A stretch of DNA of 64,000 nucleotides from Beijerinckiaceae bacterium (GCA_947453155.1 CANGFE010000001.1:62001-126000), one strand, 5' to 3'; shown: positions 52,777 to 60,918, counted from the stretch's first letter. Numbers and translations: made by a program. The notes: generated by a model not told the origin, from the letters alone.

Positions 52777-52794
52777 AACCCGACCTCGGGTTTT
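52777..52794 (+). promoter_or_regulatory. Leader hairpin ahead of the porin gene
   Basis: AACCCGA-CC-TCGGGTT is a perfect palindrome (52777-52792) followed by TT. It lies about 42 bases before the porin start codon. It could be an RNA stem in the leader, an attenuator or a protein-binding site; its two-base loop makes a stable RNA hairpin less likely than an operator. Nothing else is evident between 52532 and 52835 apart from AT-rich sequence near 52730. Confidence 0.4.
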
Positions 52795-52835
52795 CGCGAC
52801 TGAATTGCTTCAGAAACAGTAAGCAGGAGAATTAA

Positions 52836-53621
52836 ATGTCATTTCGTTCCGCTCTTCTTGCCTCAGCAGCCCTGGTCTCGACCGGGGCAGCCTTTGCGGC
52901 CGACCTGCCGGCCCGCGCCCCCGCGCCTGCTCCCTATCTTTCGGCCGCCCCGCTCTTCACCTGGACCGGATTTTACATGGGCCTGAACGCCGGCGCCGGG
53001 TTCAATCAGGGCGATAGCAGCGTGTCGGCCAATATCACCAATCCGATCTATGCGGGTTCGGGTGGCCATGACAGCGGCTTCACCGGAGGCGCGCAGATTG
53101 GCTACAATATGCAATTCGGCTCCATGGTCGCCGGCGTTGAGGCCGACATCAACTATCTCGATCGCGGCAATGGTTCGTCCGGCACCTTCGCGACCCGCCC
53201 GACCACTACCGATTACACGGACTTCCGTGTGAACCGCGGCAGCGCGGATAATTGGTTCGGCACAGTTCGCGGTCGTCTCGGCTTTGCCTTCGATCGCGCG
53301 CTTATCTACGGCACCGGCGGCCTGGCCTATGGCGGTAAGCGCGGTGACTCAAGCGTCACGCAGCGCGACTTCGTCGCGGTCGGCACCACGACTACTTTGA
53401 CCAATCTCTCCGGCACAGGCAGCAGCGACAATGTCGGCTGGACCCTGGGCGCAGGCGTCGAATGGGCCTTCAACAACGCCTGGTCGGTCAAGGCAGAATA
53501 TCTCCATGTGAAGCTTGGCGATAATGATCAGTCCTTCCGCACATTGGGCGGCAATACGATCACCGTCAGCCACAACAACAAATTCGATGTTGTCCGTGCG
53601 GGCTTGAACTGGCGTTTCTAA
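52836..53621 (+). CDS. Outer-membrane beta-barrel protein, Omp25/31-like
   Basis: 261 residues. Signal peptide (SALLASAALVSTGAAFA, cleavage before ADLPARAP), a Pro/Ala-rich linker, then an eight-stranded barrel starting FTWTGFYMGLNAGAGFNQG and ending DVVRAGLNWRF with the terminal Phe expected for BAM-dependent insertion. Characteristic ADLPA and NWRF segments point to the family of small alphaproteobacterial porin-like proteins (Omp25, Omp31, RopB). Structural outer-membrane protein, possibly involved in envelope stability. AGGAG precedes the ATG. Confidence 0.95.
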   Translation: MSFRSALLASAALVSTGAAFAADLPARAPAPAPYLSAAPLFTWTGFYMGLNAGAGFNQGDSSVSANITNPIYAGSGGHDSGFTGGAQIGYNMQFGSMVAGVEADINYLDRGNGSSGTFATRPTTTDYTDFRVNRGSADNWFGTVRGRLGFAFDRALIYGTGGLAYGGKRGDSSVTQRDFVAVGTTTTLTNLSGTGSSDNVGWTLGAGVEWAFNNAWSVKAEYLHVKLGDNDQSFRTLGGNTITVSHNNKFDVVRAGLNWRF

Positions 53622-53646
53622 AAAGAACGCACGCAAAAATGGAAAG

Positions 53647-53674
53647 GCCCGGCCACAGCGCCGGGCTTTTTCTT
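53647..53674 (+). terminator. Terminator after the porin gene
   Basis: GCCCGGC (53647-53653) and GCCGGGC (53660-53666) form a stem around a CACAGC loop, followed by TTTTTCTT. It begins 26 bases after the porin stop. Confidence 0.9.
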
Positions 53675-53794
53675 ACGCCCGTCAAGGTCCTGACAGGGCG
53701 AACCAACGTTATATCAGAAGCTTAACCCTTGAGGTGGGGTGGCCCCGAAATTGCTGATTGGGGGAGAACGTCAGTGAATTGACCTTGAGTAAAG

Positions 53795-54031
53795 ATGATG
53801 GACCGTCTCAAATCTCTTCTCTTCGGCAACATCCAGGCCATTGAGATCCACAGCCTCAATCATGAGACCGGCGACCGCGTGCGCGATGGCGTACTCGCCT
53901 CCTTAGGCGCCGTCGGCAAGGCCATTCCGGTGATGATCAAGCCAGCCGCGCTCAATGTCGAATTTGTCATGGTGCGCTACGGCAGCGGTTGGCTGCGTCA
54001 GGCCCATGCCGACGTGACGGTGCTCAACTAA
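53795..54031 (+). CDS. Small protein of unknown function
   Basis: 78 residues. Compact, mostly beta-looking, soluble, starting MMDRLKSLLFGNIQAIEIHS and containing VIKPAALNVEFVMVRYGSG-like hydrophobic strands (IKPAALNVEFVMVRYGSGWL). No signal peptide or membrane helix. I recognise no family. It follows the porin gene and its terminator, and lies 110 bases before the next short gene on the same strand. Confidence 0.55.
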   Translation: MMDRLKSLLFGNIQAIEIHSLNHETGDRVRDGVLASLGAVGKAIPVMIKPAALNVEFVMVRYGSGWLRQAHADVTVLN

Positions 54032-54140
54032 GAGCCAAAGGTCTGAAGAGCCGATCAAATCATCGGCTTGTCAGGAATAATCCCGCCTTGTAGTTTCCCA
54101 AGCATCCGGTGTGTTTTGCCGGCTCGCAAGGGCGCGTTTC

Positions 54141-54587
54141 ATGGCGTATGGCAAAAACCTTCCCATCGTGATCGACGGAACGACCGCTGTCGTGCCGCAC
54201 GGTGGGGCTGCCAACGGACCAGAAGCGGAACAAGCTGCGTCCCAACAGACGCAAGCGCTTCCCCCGCCCTCCTCGGCTCATGATTTCAACCAAGAACCGC
54301 CGATCGAGATCATCATTGATACGCGCCAACTCAAAGAGCGCATCATCGATTATCTCGGTGCGGTGCTCGCACGATGCTGGATTGATCCCGAACTCCTCGA
54401 CCGAATTGAAGCGGGCCCCCATCGCGCTTTGCGCCATATGGGCATTCTTCTTCCCGACGAAATCGACATCAAGGTTGAACGCAAAAATGCGGGGCGTCCG
54501 CGCTTGCTCATTTATGAATGGAACCAAGAACGTTCCTACAAGCGTCGCATCTGCTATTTGCAGCTCGTCATGATGGCCGGCAAATAA
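54141..54587 (+). CDS. Protein of unknown function
   Basis: 148 residues from ATG 54141, with AAGGGC about ten bases upstream; a GTG at 54111 would add ten. After a disordered QQTQALPPPSSAHD region the second half is helical and charged (PIEIIIDTRQLKERIIDYLG, then RCWIDPELLDRIEAGPHRAL) and ends in a strand region DEIDIKVERKNAGRPRLLIY. No known domain recognised. It converges on the methyltransferase-like gene with four bases between. Confidence 0.6.
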   Translation: MAYGKNLPIVIDGTTAVVPHGGAANGPEAEQAASQQTQALPPPSSAHDFNQEPPIEIIIDTRQLKERIIDYLGAVLARCWIDPELLDRIEAGPHRALRHMGILLPDEIDIKVERKNAGRPRLLIYEWNQERSYKRRICYLQLVMMAGK

Positions 54588-54591
54588 TCTT

Positions 54592-55287
54592 TTAAGCGTT
54601 CACATATCCTGCTTCGACGAGATGCACGCGCCCTGGTGCAAATCGCCAGGGGATGATCTGGCGTGTTTGGCTGCGCGCGAAAACATTACCCGTCAGATGA
54701 TCAAGCCATTCGCCCGACAGATCGAGCGAGGACAAAAGCGTGGCTTGATCCAGAGCTGACTTCAGCACTTTGATCTCCGATGACGCTTCGCCGAAACCCG
54801 AGAGAAGATCGTGAAAGCTTGCCCAATCGCGCCCACGCAGACGCAGCTTGATCTGACGCATCTCGTTTTCAACGGATTCAATGTCACGATTCACATAGCG
54901 ACGCTGGCCGAGAACATTGCAGAAGAGAACCGCTGCACCCGGATGACGGTTGAGAAACGCATCACCCTCGACAAAGAAATCAGCTCGCTGCCACGCGCCA
55001 ATCCGCGCACGCGGATGGTTCAACCGAAAAAGCACAGCTGCAAATGGATCAGGGTCCATCGCGTGAACAATCGAAAATCCCCGCAGGAATTTCTCTGGGA
55101 GACACCAGCCAGCACTCGGGCCTATGAGCAATAATTCGCGTGAGTGCACCGGCCAAGACGCCAGGAAATTTTCGACATTCTTGCGGAACGGTTTCCAGAG
55201 ATGCACGCGCCGCCACAAGGCACGGGCGTGCCAGACGGGCCCACCCGTCAAGTCGATGGAGCCTTCTGTTTTAGGCCCCATCATCAC
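54592..55287 (-). CDS. Unknown protein, weakly methyltransferase-like
   Basis: 231 residues. The central part SRELLLIGPSAGWCLPEKFLRGFSIVHAMDPDPFA has a Rossmann-like strand-loop followed by an acidic DPDP at the end of strand two, as in S-adenosylmethionine-binding folds, but the glycine loop is atypical. GAAVLFCNVLGQ could be strand four. No signal peptide. The start ATG (55287) overlaps the stop of the proline-rich secreted-protein gene by four bases, so it is coupled to motAB expression. Function unknown; a link to motility is by position only. Confidence 0.55.
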   Translation of the reverse strand: MMMGPKTEGSIDLTGGPVWHARALWRRVHLWKPFRKNVENFLASWPVHSRELLLIGPSAGWCLPEKFLRGFSIVHAMDPDPFAAVLFRLNHPRARIGAWQRADFFVEGDAFLNRHPGAAVLFCNVLGQRRYVNRDIESVENEMRQIKLRLRGRDWASFHDLLSGFGEASSEIKVLKSALDQATLLSSLDLSGEWLDHLTGNVFARSQTRQIIPWRFAPGRVHLVEAGYVNA

Positions 55288-55586
55288 TCTGGCTTACACT
55301 CACCGGGTCCACGCGCTCCATAGGGCGAATTTGTTCCCGGTGGACAACGCACGGGATATTTGGTTCCCGACGGCGCATAAAAACCGGGTGGTGCAGGCTT
55401 GCAGATGTTTCCGGCCGCGTAAGTGCCGCTCTCGCAATAGGGCAATTGATTGCCCGTCAAACCAGATGGCTTGGCCGGTTTCGGTGGCGGCGGCGGTGGT
55501 GGTGGCGGCGGCTCATTCGCCAAAGCTGCCAAACAAGAAACGGAGACAATCATCACAGACAAGCAGATGCGAAATAGACCGCGCAT
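55284..55586 (-). CDS. Small secreted proline- and cysteine-rich protein
   Basis: 100 residues. Signal peptide (FRICLSVMIVSVSCLAALA, cleavage before NEPPPP), then a run of ten prolines, a KPAKPSG linker and a four-cysteine C-terminal half. The end resembles a GCC2/GCC3-type small repeat, GFYAPSGTK then CPPGTNSPYGARGPGEC. It lies 11 bases after motB and overlaps the following gene by four bases, so it is made with the stator. A periplasmic role near the motor or cell wall is inference only. Confidence 0.65.
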   Translation of the reverse strand: MRGLFRICLSVMIVSVSCLAALANEPPPPPPPPPPKPAKPSGLTGNQLPYCESGTYAAGNICKPAPPGFYAPSGTKYPVRCPPGTNSPYGARGPGECKPE

Positions 55587-55597
55587 GGCAGCTCACC

Positions 55598-56617
55598 TTA
55601 TTGGCTAAATTTCAAAGTCACACTGATGCGGCGATTGCGAGGATCAGCCTTATCCGCCGCGTTAAATGGGTCCGTATCAGCCACGCCTTCAATCGATTGG
55701 AAGCGATCCGGCTTCACGCCGCGCTTTTCTAACATTTGACGCATGGCCTCAGCGCGTTCTGCCGACAAGGACCAATTGTTGCGGCCATCAGGATTTGCAA
55801 AGGGCACACTGTCTGTATGTCCGCGCACCGTCACCTTATTCGGCATGGTCGCAACTGAGCGTGCAATCTCATCGATCAAGGCCTGCGCGCGCGGCATCAT
55901 TTTGGTGGTGCCAAGAGCGAACATAGAAAAATCAGCCTTGTCGATCACTTCAATGCGCAAGCCATCCTTCTCGCGCGAAATCTGCAACTGGCCTTGCAAG
56001 CCTGCCAGCATGGAGCTGTCGGCAATTTTCTCACGCAGCTCTTTTTCGAGCTTTTCGAAATTCTGTTTATCGAGCGCTTCGGCAGCAGCTTTCTTTTGTT
56101 CTTCGTTCAGCGCATCAGCGGCCTTGCCCTTGCCTTGCTCGGTGTCGGCCTCTTTCCCCTTGCCCTGCCCTGACGCATTATCAGCGCCCTTGCCTTCTTT
56201 CTCAGAATCTTCGGGCCCTTTACCGGCGCCATCTTCACCCTCGTTTTGGGATGGCGGCGTCAGATCGAGGATAGACGTTTGCGAGGCGGCATTGGGCATG
56301 CCTTCCGGATCCATGATGGAGCGACCACCCAAAATACCGTTGGAGCCTGCCAGCTGACCGGATTGGATCAAGCTCTTGGGCGTTGGTTTGAAATAATCGG
56401 CAATCGATTTGCGCTGTGCTTCGGTTGATGCACCGAGCAGCCACATCAGCAAAAAGAACGCCATCATGGCGGTCATCATGTCCGCGAGCGCAATCTTCCA
56501 AGCGCCACCGTGACCCGCGGCTTCATCGCCCTGGATTTTTTTGATGATAATTGGCGCCGGGGCTTCTTTAACCTCCTCGGCGCCTTCCTTGGCTTTGTCT
56601 TTCTTGGCGGCGGCCAT
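55598..56617 (-). CDS. motB: Flagellar motor stator protein MotB
   Basis: 339 residues. N-terminal basic segment, a transmembrane helix with the proton-binding Asp in LADMMTAMMAFFLLMWL (Asp46), the plug-like segment QRKSIADYFKP, then a long low-complexity linker rich in Gly, Lys, Glu and Asp (~residues 125-190) and a C-terminal OmpA-like peptidoglycan-binding domain (VTVRGHTDSVPFANPDGRNNWSLSAERA region). The linker is longer and more charged than in enteric MotB. Four bases after motA. Confidence 0.96.
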   Translation of the reverse strand: MAAAKKDKAKEGAEEVKEAPAPIIIKKIQGDEAAGHGGAWKIALADMMTAMMAFFLLMWLLGASTEAQRKSIADYFKPTPKSLIQSGQLAGSNGILGGRSIMDPEGMPNAASQTSILDLTPPSQNEGEDGAGKGPEDSEKEGKGADNASGQGKGKEADTEQGKGKAADALNEEQKKAAAEALDKQNFEKLEKELREKIADSSMLAGLQGQLQISREKDGLRIEVIDKADFSMFALGTTKMMPRAQALIDEIARSVATMPNKVTVRGHTDSVPFANPDGRNNWSLSAERAEAMRQMLEKRGVKPDRFQSIEGVADTDPFNAADKADPRNRRISVTLKFSQ

Positions 56618-56620
56618 GGC

Positions 56621-57484
56621 TTACTTGCCTCGCAGCCCGTCGAAGACTTCGCCGAAACTCGGCTGGTTATGACCTGAGATGCCCACGCGCGCCGCCTCAA
56701 TGACAAGCGGCTGCGGATGACCATGCAAGGAGGCGACGATGATCTGCTTCACGACGTGATAGATCTGTCCCTCTTCCTTAATCACCGCGGCAAGACGACC
56801 AGCCATAGGCTCGACAATGCCGTAAGCCAAAAACACGCCCAAGAACGTGCCGACGAGCGCCGAACCGATGAGGCCACCGAGAATGGTCGGCGGCTGATCG
56901 ATCGCGCCCATGGTTTTCACGACGCCCAACACGCAGGCCACGATGCCCAGCGCGGGAAGCGCGCCCGAAAGAGAGGCCAGCGCATGCGCGGGGTGACCCG
57001 CATGGTTCATGTGTTCTTTGATCGCCGCATCCATGACTTCTTCAACGGCATAGGCGTTGAGGTTGCCCGATGAAATAACCATCAGACGGATCGTATCGGT
57101 GATTAGATGGAGAACGTGGTGATCAGCGAGAATGCGCGGATATTCACCGAAGATGGCCGAGGATTCCGGGCTTTCAACGTGGGATTCAAGAGCCACCGGA
57201 CCATCGACGCGCAAGATCTTCATCAGACGCGACACAAGGAAGATGACATCCAGAAAGTCTTGCTTCTTCCATTTCGGACCAGCGAAGACTTTGCCGAAGC
57301 CGCCGGCCACGCCCTTGATCGTCTCAAGGTCGTTACCAATCAACATAGCGGCAATGCCCGCTCCCAAAATGGTCGCCAACTCTGCCGGAGCAGCATGGAT
57401 CACAGGTCCGAGATCGCCACCATGCGCGACGAAGACGCCGAACACGCAGACGAAAAGAAGCACGAGGCCAATTGCACCGAACAC
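56621..57484 (-). CDS. motA: Flagellar motor stator protein MotA
   Basis: 287 residues from GTG 57484, with GGAG upstream. Four transmembrane helices in two pairs (FGAIGLVLLFVCVFGVFVA first, then a pair around residues 165-215), and a cytosolic loop with charged residues that contact FliG, including the VMDAAIKEHMNHAGHPAHAL part. ASLSGALPALGIVACVLGVVK is the conserved third helix. Partner of MotB, directly downstream. Confidence 0.96.
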   Translation of the reverse strand: MFGAIGLVLLFVCVFGVFVAHGGDLGPVIHAAPAELATILGAGIAAMLIGNDLETIKGVAGGFGKVFAGPKWKKQDFLDVIFLVSRLMKILRVDGPVALESHVESPESSAIFGEYPRILADHHVLHLITDTIRLMVISSGNLNAYAVEEVMDAAIKEHMNHAGHPAHALASLSGALPALGIVACVLGVVKTMGAIDQPPTILGGLIGSALVGTFLGVFLAYGIVEPMAGRLAAVIKEEGQIYHVVKQIIVASLHGHPQPLVIEAARVGISGHNQPSFGEVFDGLRGK

Positions 57485-57508
57485 AGAGCCACTCCAGTCA
57501 AGGTGAAG

Positions 57509-57529
57509 CCCGGCGGCAGAACCGCCGGG
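57509..57529 (-). repeat. Intergenic hairpin between flgE and motA
   Basis: CCCGGCGG (57509-57516) and CCGCCGGG (57522-57529) form an 8-bp GC stem with a five-base loop. It lies 71 bases downstream of the flgE stop and 25 bases before the motA start. With no T-run it is not a standard terminator; it may slow RNA decay or partly separate the two genes. Confidence 0.5.
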
Positions 57530-57599
57530 GAATATGTCAAACTCTGCCTAGACTCGACCTAGAGGCAAATCACGTAGAGCTCAAGTGACAGAAACTTTA

Positions 57600-58913
57600 T
57601 CAGATTTTATCTGTGACGCGACTACCGACTTCCATAGCCGCCTGCAGCATACGGGCATTGCCGTTATAGAGCTGCTGGGCCTTGAGCATGGTCATCAGCT
57701 CCTGGGTAATGTCCACATTGGCCTGTTCGAGCGTGCCCGAGAGGATATCACCCGCGAAAGGCGCGCCTGCGCGGGTCATGATCGCCGTCCCAGACTGGTC
57801 CGAGGCCACGAATTTCGTATTGCCGATGGGCTTCAGGGCGCTGTCGTTGCGGAAAGAGGCCAGCGCAATCGCGCCGACGTCGCTCTTCGAGCCATCGCCA
57901 TAGGTCGCCTGGACCATGCCCTTCGAGTCGATCGTGATGCCCTGCAGGTAGACGCCGCGATATTCGGACGAGGCGACGTGTGAGGCAACAACCGACTGCG
58001 TTGTCCCGGATAATGCCCCCGTAATCGCGACGCCTCCCTTGTTCAAAAAGCGAGCAGTCGCCGCGGCAATATCGGCGTTTGTAAGTGTAACTGGAAGGTC
58101 CAGACTCAAAGTTCCCGCATCAGCTTCTTCTTTCGAGATTGCATGCGTGACAACAAACTTTGAGTCCGCGGTCGCAAATTGAACCTGTACAGCTCCATCC
58201 TTGCTCTCATCCATTGCAGCTTTGATCTTTGCCTTATCAAAACTCATTGTCACCTGATTGACGGGGTAGCTCGCTGAGAGAAGAGAGGAGTTATCAGATG
58301 AAACACCTGGCGACGGAACCGTTATATAGCCTCTCTCAATGTCTGCCTGTGTAACGGGGTCGGAAACAGCAATAAGCGCTTTACCAAGATTAACCGTCAC
58401 TTTTGCGCCAACACCTACAGTATCTTGTGAAAGCGGAATACGTACATCAGCTGGATCTTTTTCCGACGAAATCTTCGCGCCGATCATCTGCGCCGTATCG
58501 ACCTTGCCATTGGCATTGACCGGGAAAACCTGCAGCTGATTGTCGCTGGAGTCGACGATCTCACCTTGGACGTTGACCGTAAAATTGCCCGCACGTGTGT
58601 AGACCACATTGCGCGCGCCTGTTTCCGGATCGGTGCTCGCGAGAGTGAAGTAACCGCGACCAGCAATGGCCAAATCCGTGACCTTATCGGTCGACGTCAT
58701 TGCGCCTTGGCTGGTGTTGCGGCTGATCATGCTGGTGATGGCACCCGAACCGACCGCAGTCTTTGGATTGGCTGAAGGATCGTTCGAGAACACGTCCTGA
58801 AACGAGGACACAGAACGCTTGAAACCGACCGTACCGGCATTGGCGACATTGTTCGATGCCACCTGGAGGTCTTTCTGGGCGACATTGAGGCCCGACATAA
58901 TGACCGAAAGCAT
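57600..58913 (-). CDS. flgE: Flagellar hook protein FlgE
   Basis: 437 residues. N-terminal rod/hook domain MLSVIMSGLNVAQKDLQVAS with NVANAGTVGFKRSVSSFQDVF, and C-terminal counterpart NVDITQELMTMLKAQQLYNGNARMLQAAMEV for the D0 helix. The central region is the variable D1-D2 part, containing the hook motif GRGYFTLASTDPETG early on. Length is in range for a hook subunit. A sigma-54 -24/-12 element lies 68 bases before the start codon. Transcribed toward motAB. Confidence 0.95.
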   Translation of the reverse strand: MLSVIMSGLNVAQKDLQVASNNVANAGTVGFKRSVSSFQDVFSNDPSANPKTAVGSGAITSMISRNTSQGAMTSTDKVTDLAIAGRGYFTLASTDPETGARNVVYTRAGNFTVNVQGEIVDSSDNQLQVFPVNANGKVDTAQMIGAKISSEKDPADVRIPLSQDTVGVGAKVTVNLGKALIAVSDPVTQADIERGYITVPSPGVSSDNSSLLSASYPVNQVTMSFDKAKIKAAMDESKDGAVQVQFATADSKFVVTHAISKEEADAGTLSLDLPVTLTNADIAAATARFLNKGGVAITGALSGTTQSVVASHVASSEYRGVYLQGITIDSKGMVQATYGDGSKSDVGAIALASFRNDSALKPIGNTKFVASDQSGTAIMTRAGAPFAGDILSGTLEQANVDITQELMTMLKAQQLYNGNARMLQAAMEVGSRVTDKI

Positions 58914-58980
58914 GGGTTACTCCATCCGAAGAGACAATTTGGATCACTGGCGCTCGTCACGCCGTCTTGGCGAGAGAGTT

Positions 58981-58996
58981 AGCAATCCCTGTGCCA
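58981..58996 (-). promoter_or_regulatory. Sigma-54 promoter of flgE
   Basis: Minus-strand sequence TGGCACAGGGATTGCT matches the sigma-54 consensus (GG at -24, GC at -12, separated by ten bases). The -12 element lies about 68 bases before the flgE ATG, so transcription would start some 57 bases before it. Confidence 0.85.
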
Positions 58997-59109
58997 GCCC
59001 ATTCGAATGATAAAAATGCTTTTATATCAAATAGATAAAAGACCTAAACTTTAGCCCCTTGCGGCCGTCTCTTAGAGAGCTGGAGTTTCATAGGGGGAGC
59101 CGCAAGGCC

Positions 59110-59508
59110 ATGTATCATCGCGACGCGATCAAGGCATATCAGGAAGCCGAACAGGATTTTCTGGTCGAGGGGGCAGATCCACATTGCCTCGTCCAGATCC
59201 TTTACACCGAGCTCATCCAATCACTCGACCGCACGCATCTGGCTATGGAGCAAAAGGAATTTGCTGCGAAATCCACCTACATCACCAAGGTGCTGAGCAT
59301 CTTGCATGTGCTCGCCACAAGTCTGGACTTCGAGAAGGGCGGTGAAGTGGCTGTCTCTCTGTCCCGCCTCTACGAATGGGCGCGCCGACGGGTGATTGAA
59401 GCCAGCCGGGAAAATAAGCTCCCAGCCATCGAAGAAGTCCGTAAGGCCATTGCCGATATTGCAGATGCCTGGAACACGATTGGCCAGAAAGATCCGCGCG
59501 CGGCTTAA
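59110..59508 (+). CDS. fliS: Flagellar export chaperone FliS
   Basis: 132 residues from ATG 59110, preceded by AGGGGG-like and GGCC sequence; a longer frame upstream adds 17 residues with no homology. All-helical FliS pattern: IKAYQEAEQDFLVEGADPHCLVQILYTELIQSLD, with long amphipathic helices and a final region IEEVRKAIADIADAWNTI. Cytosolic chaperone that holds flagellin before export. No flagellin gene is in the window. Confidence 0.85.
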   Translation: MYHRDAIKAYQEAEQDFLVEGADPHCLVQILYTELIQSLDRTHLAMEQKEFAAKSTYITKVLSILHVLATSLDFEKGGEVAVSLSRLYEWARRRVIEASRENKLPAIEEVRKAIADIADAWNTIGQKDPRAA

Positions 59509-59523
59509 GCCAAAACGCTGAAT

Positions 59524-60621
59524 TCAGGCCTCTTCGCGCTGAATCGCATATTTGCGCATTTTTTCAATCAGGGTCGTGCGCTGCAAACCGAGCAAGCGCG
59601 CGGCCCCACTCACCGAGCCTTCCGCCTCGTTCAAAGCGCCCTTGATGAAATTCATCTCGATCTGGGCGATGTGATCGCGGAAATTGAACTCCTGTGCGTC
59701 GCGCAGGAAAGCGCCGACGTCTTCCGGGTCACTCGCCTGAGACGCGGAAACCAAAGCCTCTGTGGCAGCTTCATCGATACCGATGGGAAGGATGCCCTCG
59801 AGCGAGGCCATGAGGGCCTGCGTTTCCTCGATACGATCCACTTGTTTGCGCGGCGTCGTGATGCGCTCAATCTGCGCCGCACCAATGGCTTGGCCCGGAT
59901 ACAGCACGCTGGCGCGCTCCAAAACATTGCGCAATTGGCGAATATTTCCCGGCCATTCGGCGTTTTTCAAAGCGGCAACGGCTTCCACCTCAAACTTCGG
60001 CGTATCGGGGAACCCCGTCTTGCGCAGGCGCTTGAGGATCAATTCCGTCAGCCGCGGAATATCTTCCCGCCGCTCGGAGAGGCCCGCCAAAGTCACCGGA
60101 AAAACATTGATGCGGTAGAACAAATCCTCGCGGAACTGACCTTCCTCGACACGCTTTTCGAGGTCGCGATGCGTCGCACAGACGAGACGAATGTCGGACT
60201 TGATCACCTGCGAGCCGCCGACGCGCGAGAAAGTCCGATCTTCCAACACGCGCAGCAGCTTAACTTGCATATCCATCGGCATATCGCCGATTTCGTCGAG
60301 GAAGAGCGTACCACCCTCCGCAGCCTCAATCAGACCTGAGCGGGTCCGCACCGAGCCCGTATAGGCGCCCTTCTCCGAGCCAAACAATTCGCTCTCAATC
60401 AATTCGCGCGGAATGGCGCCGCAATTGACCGCGATAAAGGGACCTGTCGAACGCGGCGAGAAAGCGTGCACCGCACGGGCCACAAATTCCTTGCCACTGC
60501 CCGAGGGGCCATGAATGTAAACCGTAGTCAGAGCCGGAGCGACGCGCGTGATCATATCGAGCGCTTCCCGCATGGAAGCACTCGGCAGATCGAGATAGCG
60601 TTGCACCTCTTCACTAGTCAT
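59524..60621 (-). CDS. Sigma-54-dependent activator without receiver domain (FleQ-like)
   Basis: 365 residues from ATG 60621; a GTG at 60642 would add seven. The AAA+ domain starts almost at the N-terminus: Walker A GPSGSGKE (38-45), GAYTGS at 85-90 in place of GAFTGA, Walker B GTLFLDE (104-110), and a Fis-type helix-turn-helix at the end (GSVSGAARLLGLQRTTLIEKM). No receiver or other input domain. This matches the Rhodobacter sphaeroides FleQ layout, in which the protein binds DNA and works with FleT. Transcribed away from fleT-like gene 60919. Confidence 0.92.
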   Translation of the reverse strand: MTSEEVQRYLDLPSASMREALDMITRVAPALTTVYIHGPSGSGKEFVARAVHAFSPRSTGPFIAVNCGAIPRELIESELFGSEKGAYTGSVRTRSGLIEAAEGGTLFLDEIGDMPMDMQVKLLRVLEDRTFSRVGGSQVIKSDIRLVCATHRDLEKRVEEGQFREDLFYRINVFPVTLAGLSERREDIPRLTELILKRLRKTGFPDTPKFEVEAVAALKNAEWPGNIRQLRNVLERASVLYPGQAIGAAQIERITTPRKQVDRIEETQALMASLEGILPIGIDEAATEALVSASQASDPEDVGAFLRDAQEFNFRDHIAQIEMNFIKGALNEAEGSVSGAARLLGLQRTTLIEKMRKYAIQREEA

Positions 60622-60719
60622 TCGGTAAAGCCCTGAGACCACAAGTGATCGACTGTCGATTTTTTGACTGAAACGGAGCCGTACACAAGGAAGAAGGCGA
60701 TGCTCCGCTCCCCAAAGAT

Positions 60720-60734
60720 GGCAAAAATCCGCCA
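60720..60734 (-). promoter_or_regulatory. Candidate sigma-54 promoter of the FleQ-like gene
   Basis: Minus-strand TGGCGGATTTTTTGCC has GG and GC at the correct ten-base separation, though the bases after TGGC deviate from the usual A-C-G. It lies 99 bases before the start codon at 60621. Confidence 0.5.
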
Positions 60735-60865
60735 GTCTGGCGCATCTTCAATCCGAATGATGCGAAAACGCCATTTTGGGTTTTTGCAAAAAGCCTCGAA
60801 AAAACAGCACCTTAATCAATTATTAACACCGTGATCGCGATAAGGCCGAGCAATCCCGCTCAGGT

Positions 60866-60880
60866 TGGCACGCGCGTTGC
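60866..60880 (+). promoter_or_regulatory. Sigma-54 promoter of the FleT-like/fliE/fliF operon
   Basis: TGGCACGCGCGTTGC is a near-perfect sigma-54 -24/-12 element, with GG at -24 and GC at -12 exactly ten bases apart. It lies 39 bases before the GTG start at 60919 and would drive the operon running through fliE and fliF. Confidence 0.92.
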
Positions 60881-60918
60881 CTTTGTTGTCTCCGAAGAGG
60901 CGACTTTAGGAGAACGCC

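Noticed and set aside
55124-55732. 202-residue plus-strand frame across the motAB-linked genes
   Set aside because: Antisense to three genes that have signal peptides, overlaps and family motifs.
57509-57529. Hairpin between flgE and motA read as a standard terminator
   Set aside because: It lacks a T-run, so I list it only as an inverted repeat.
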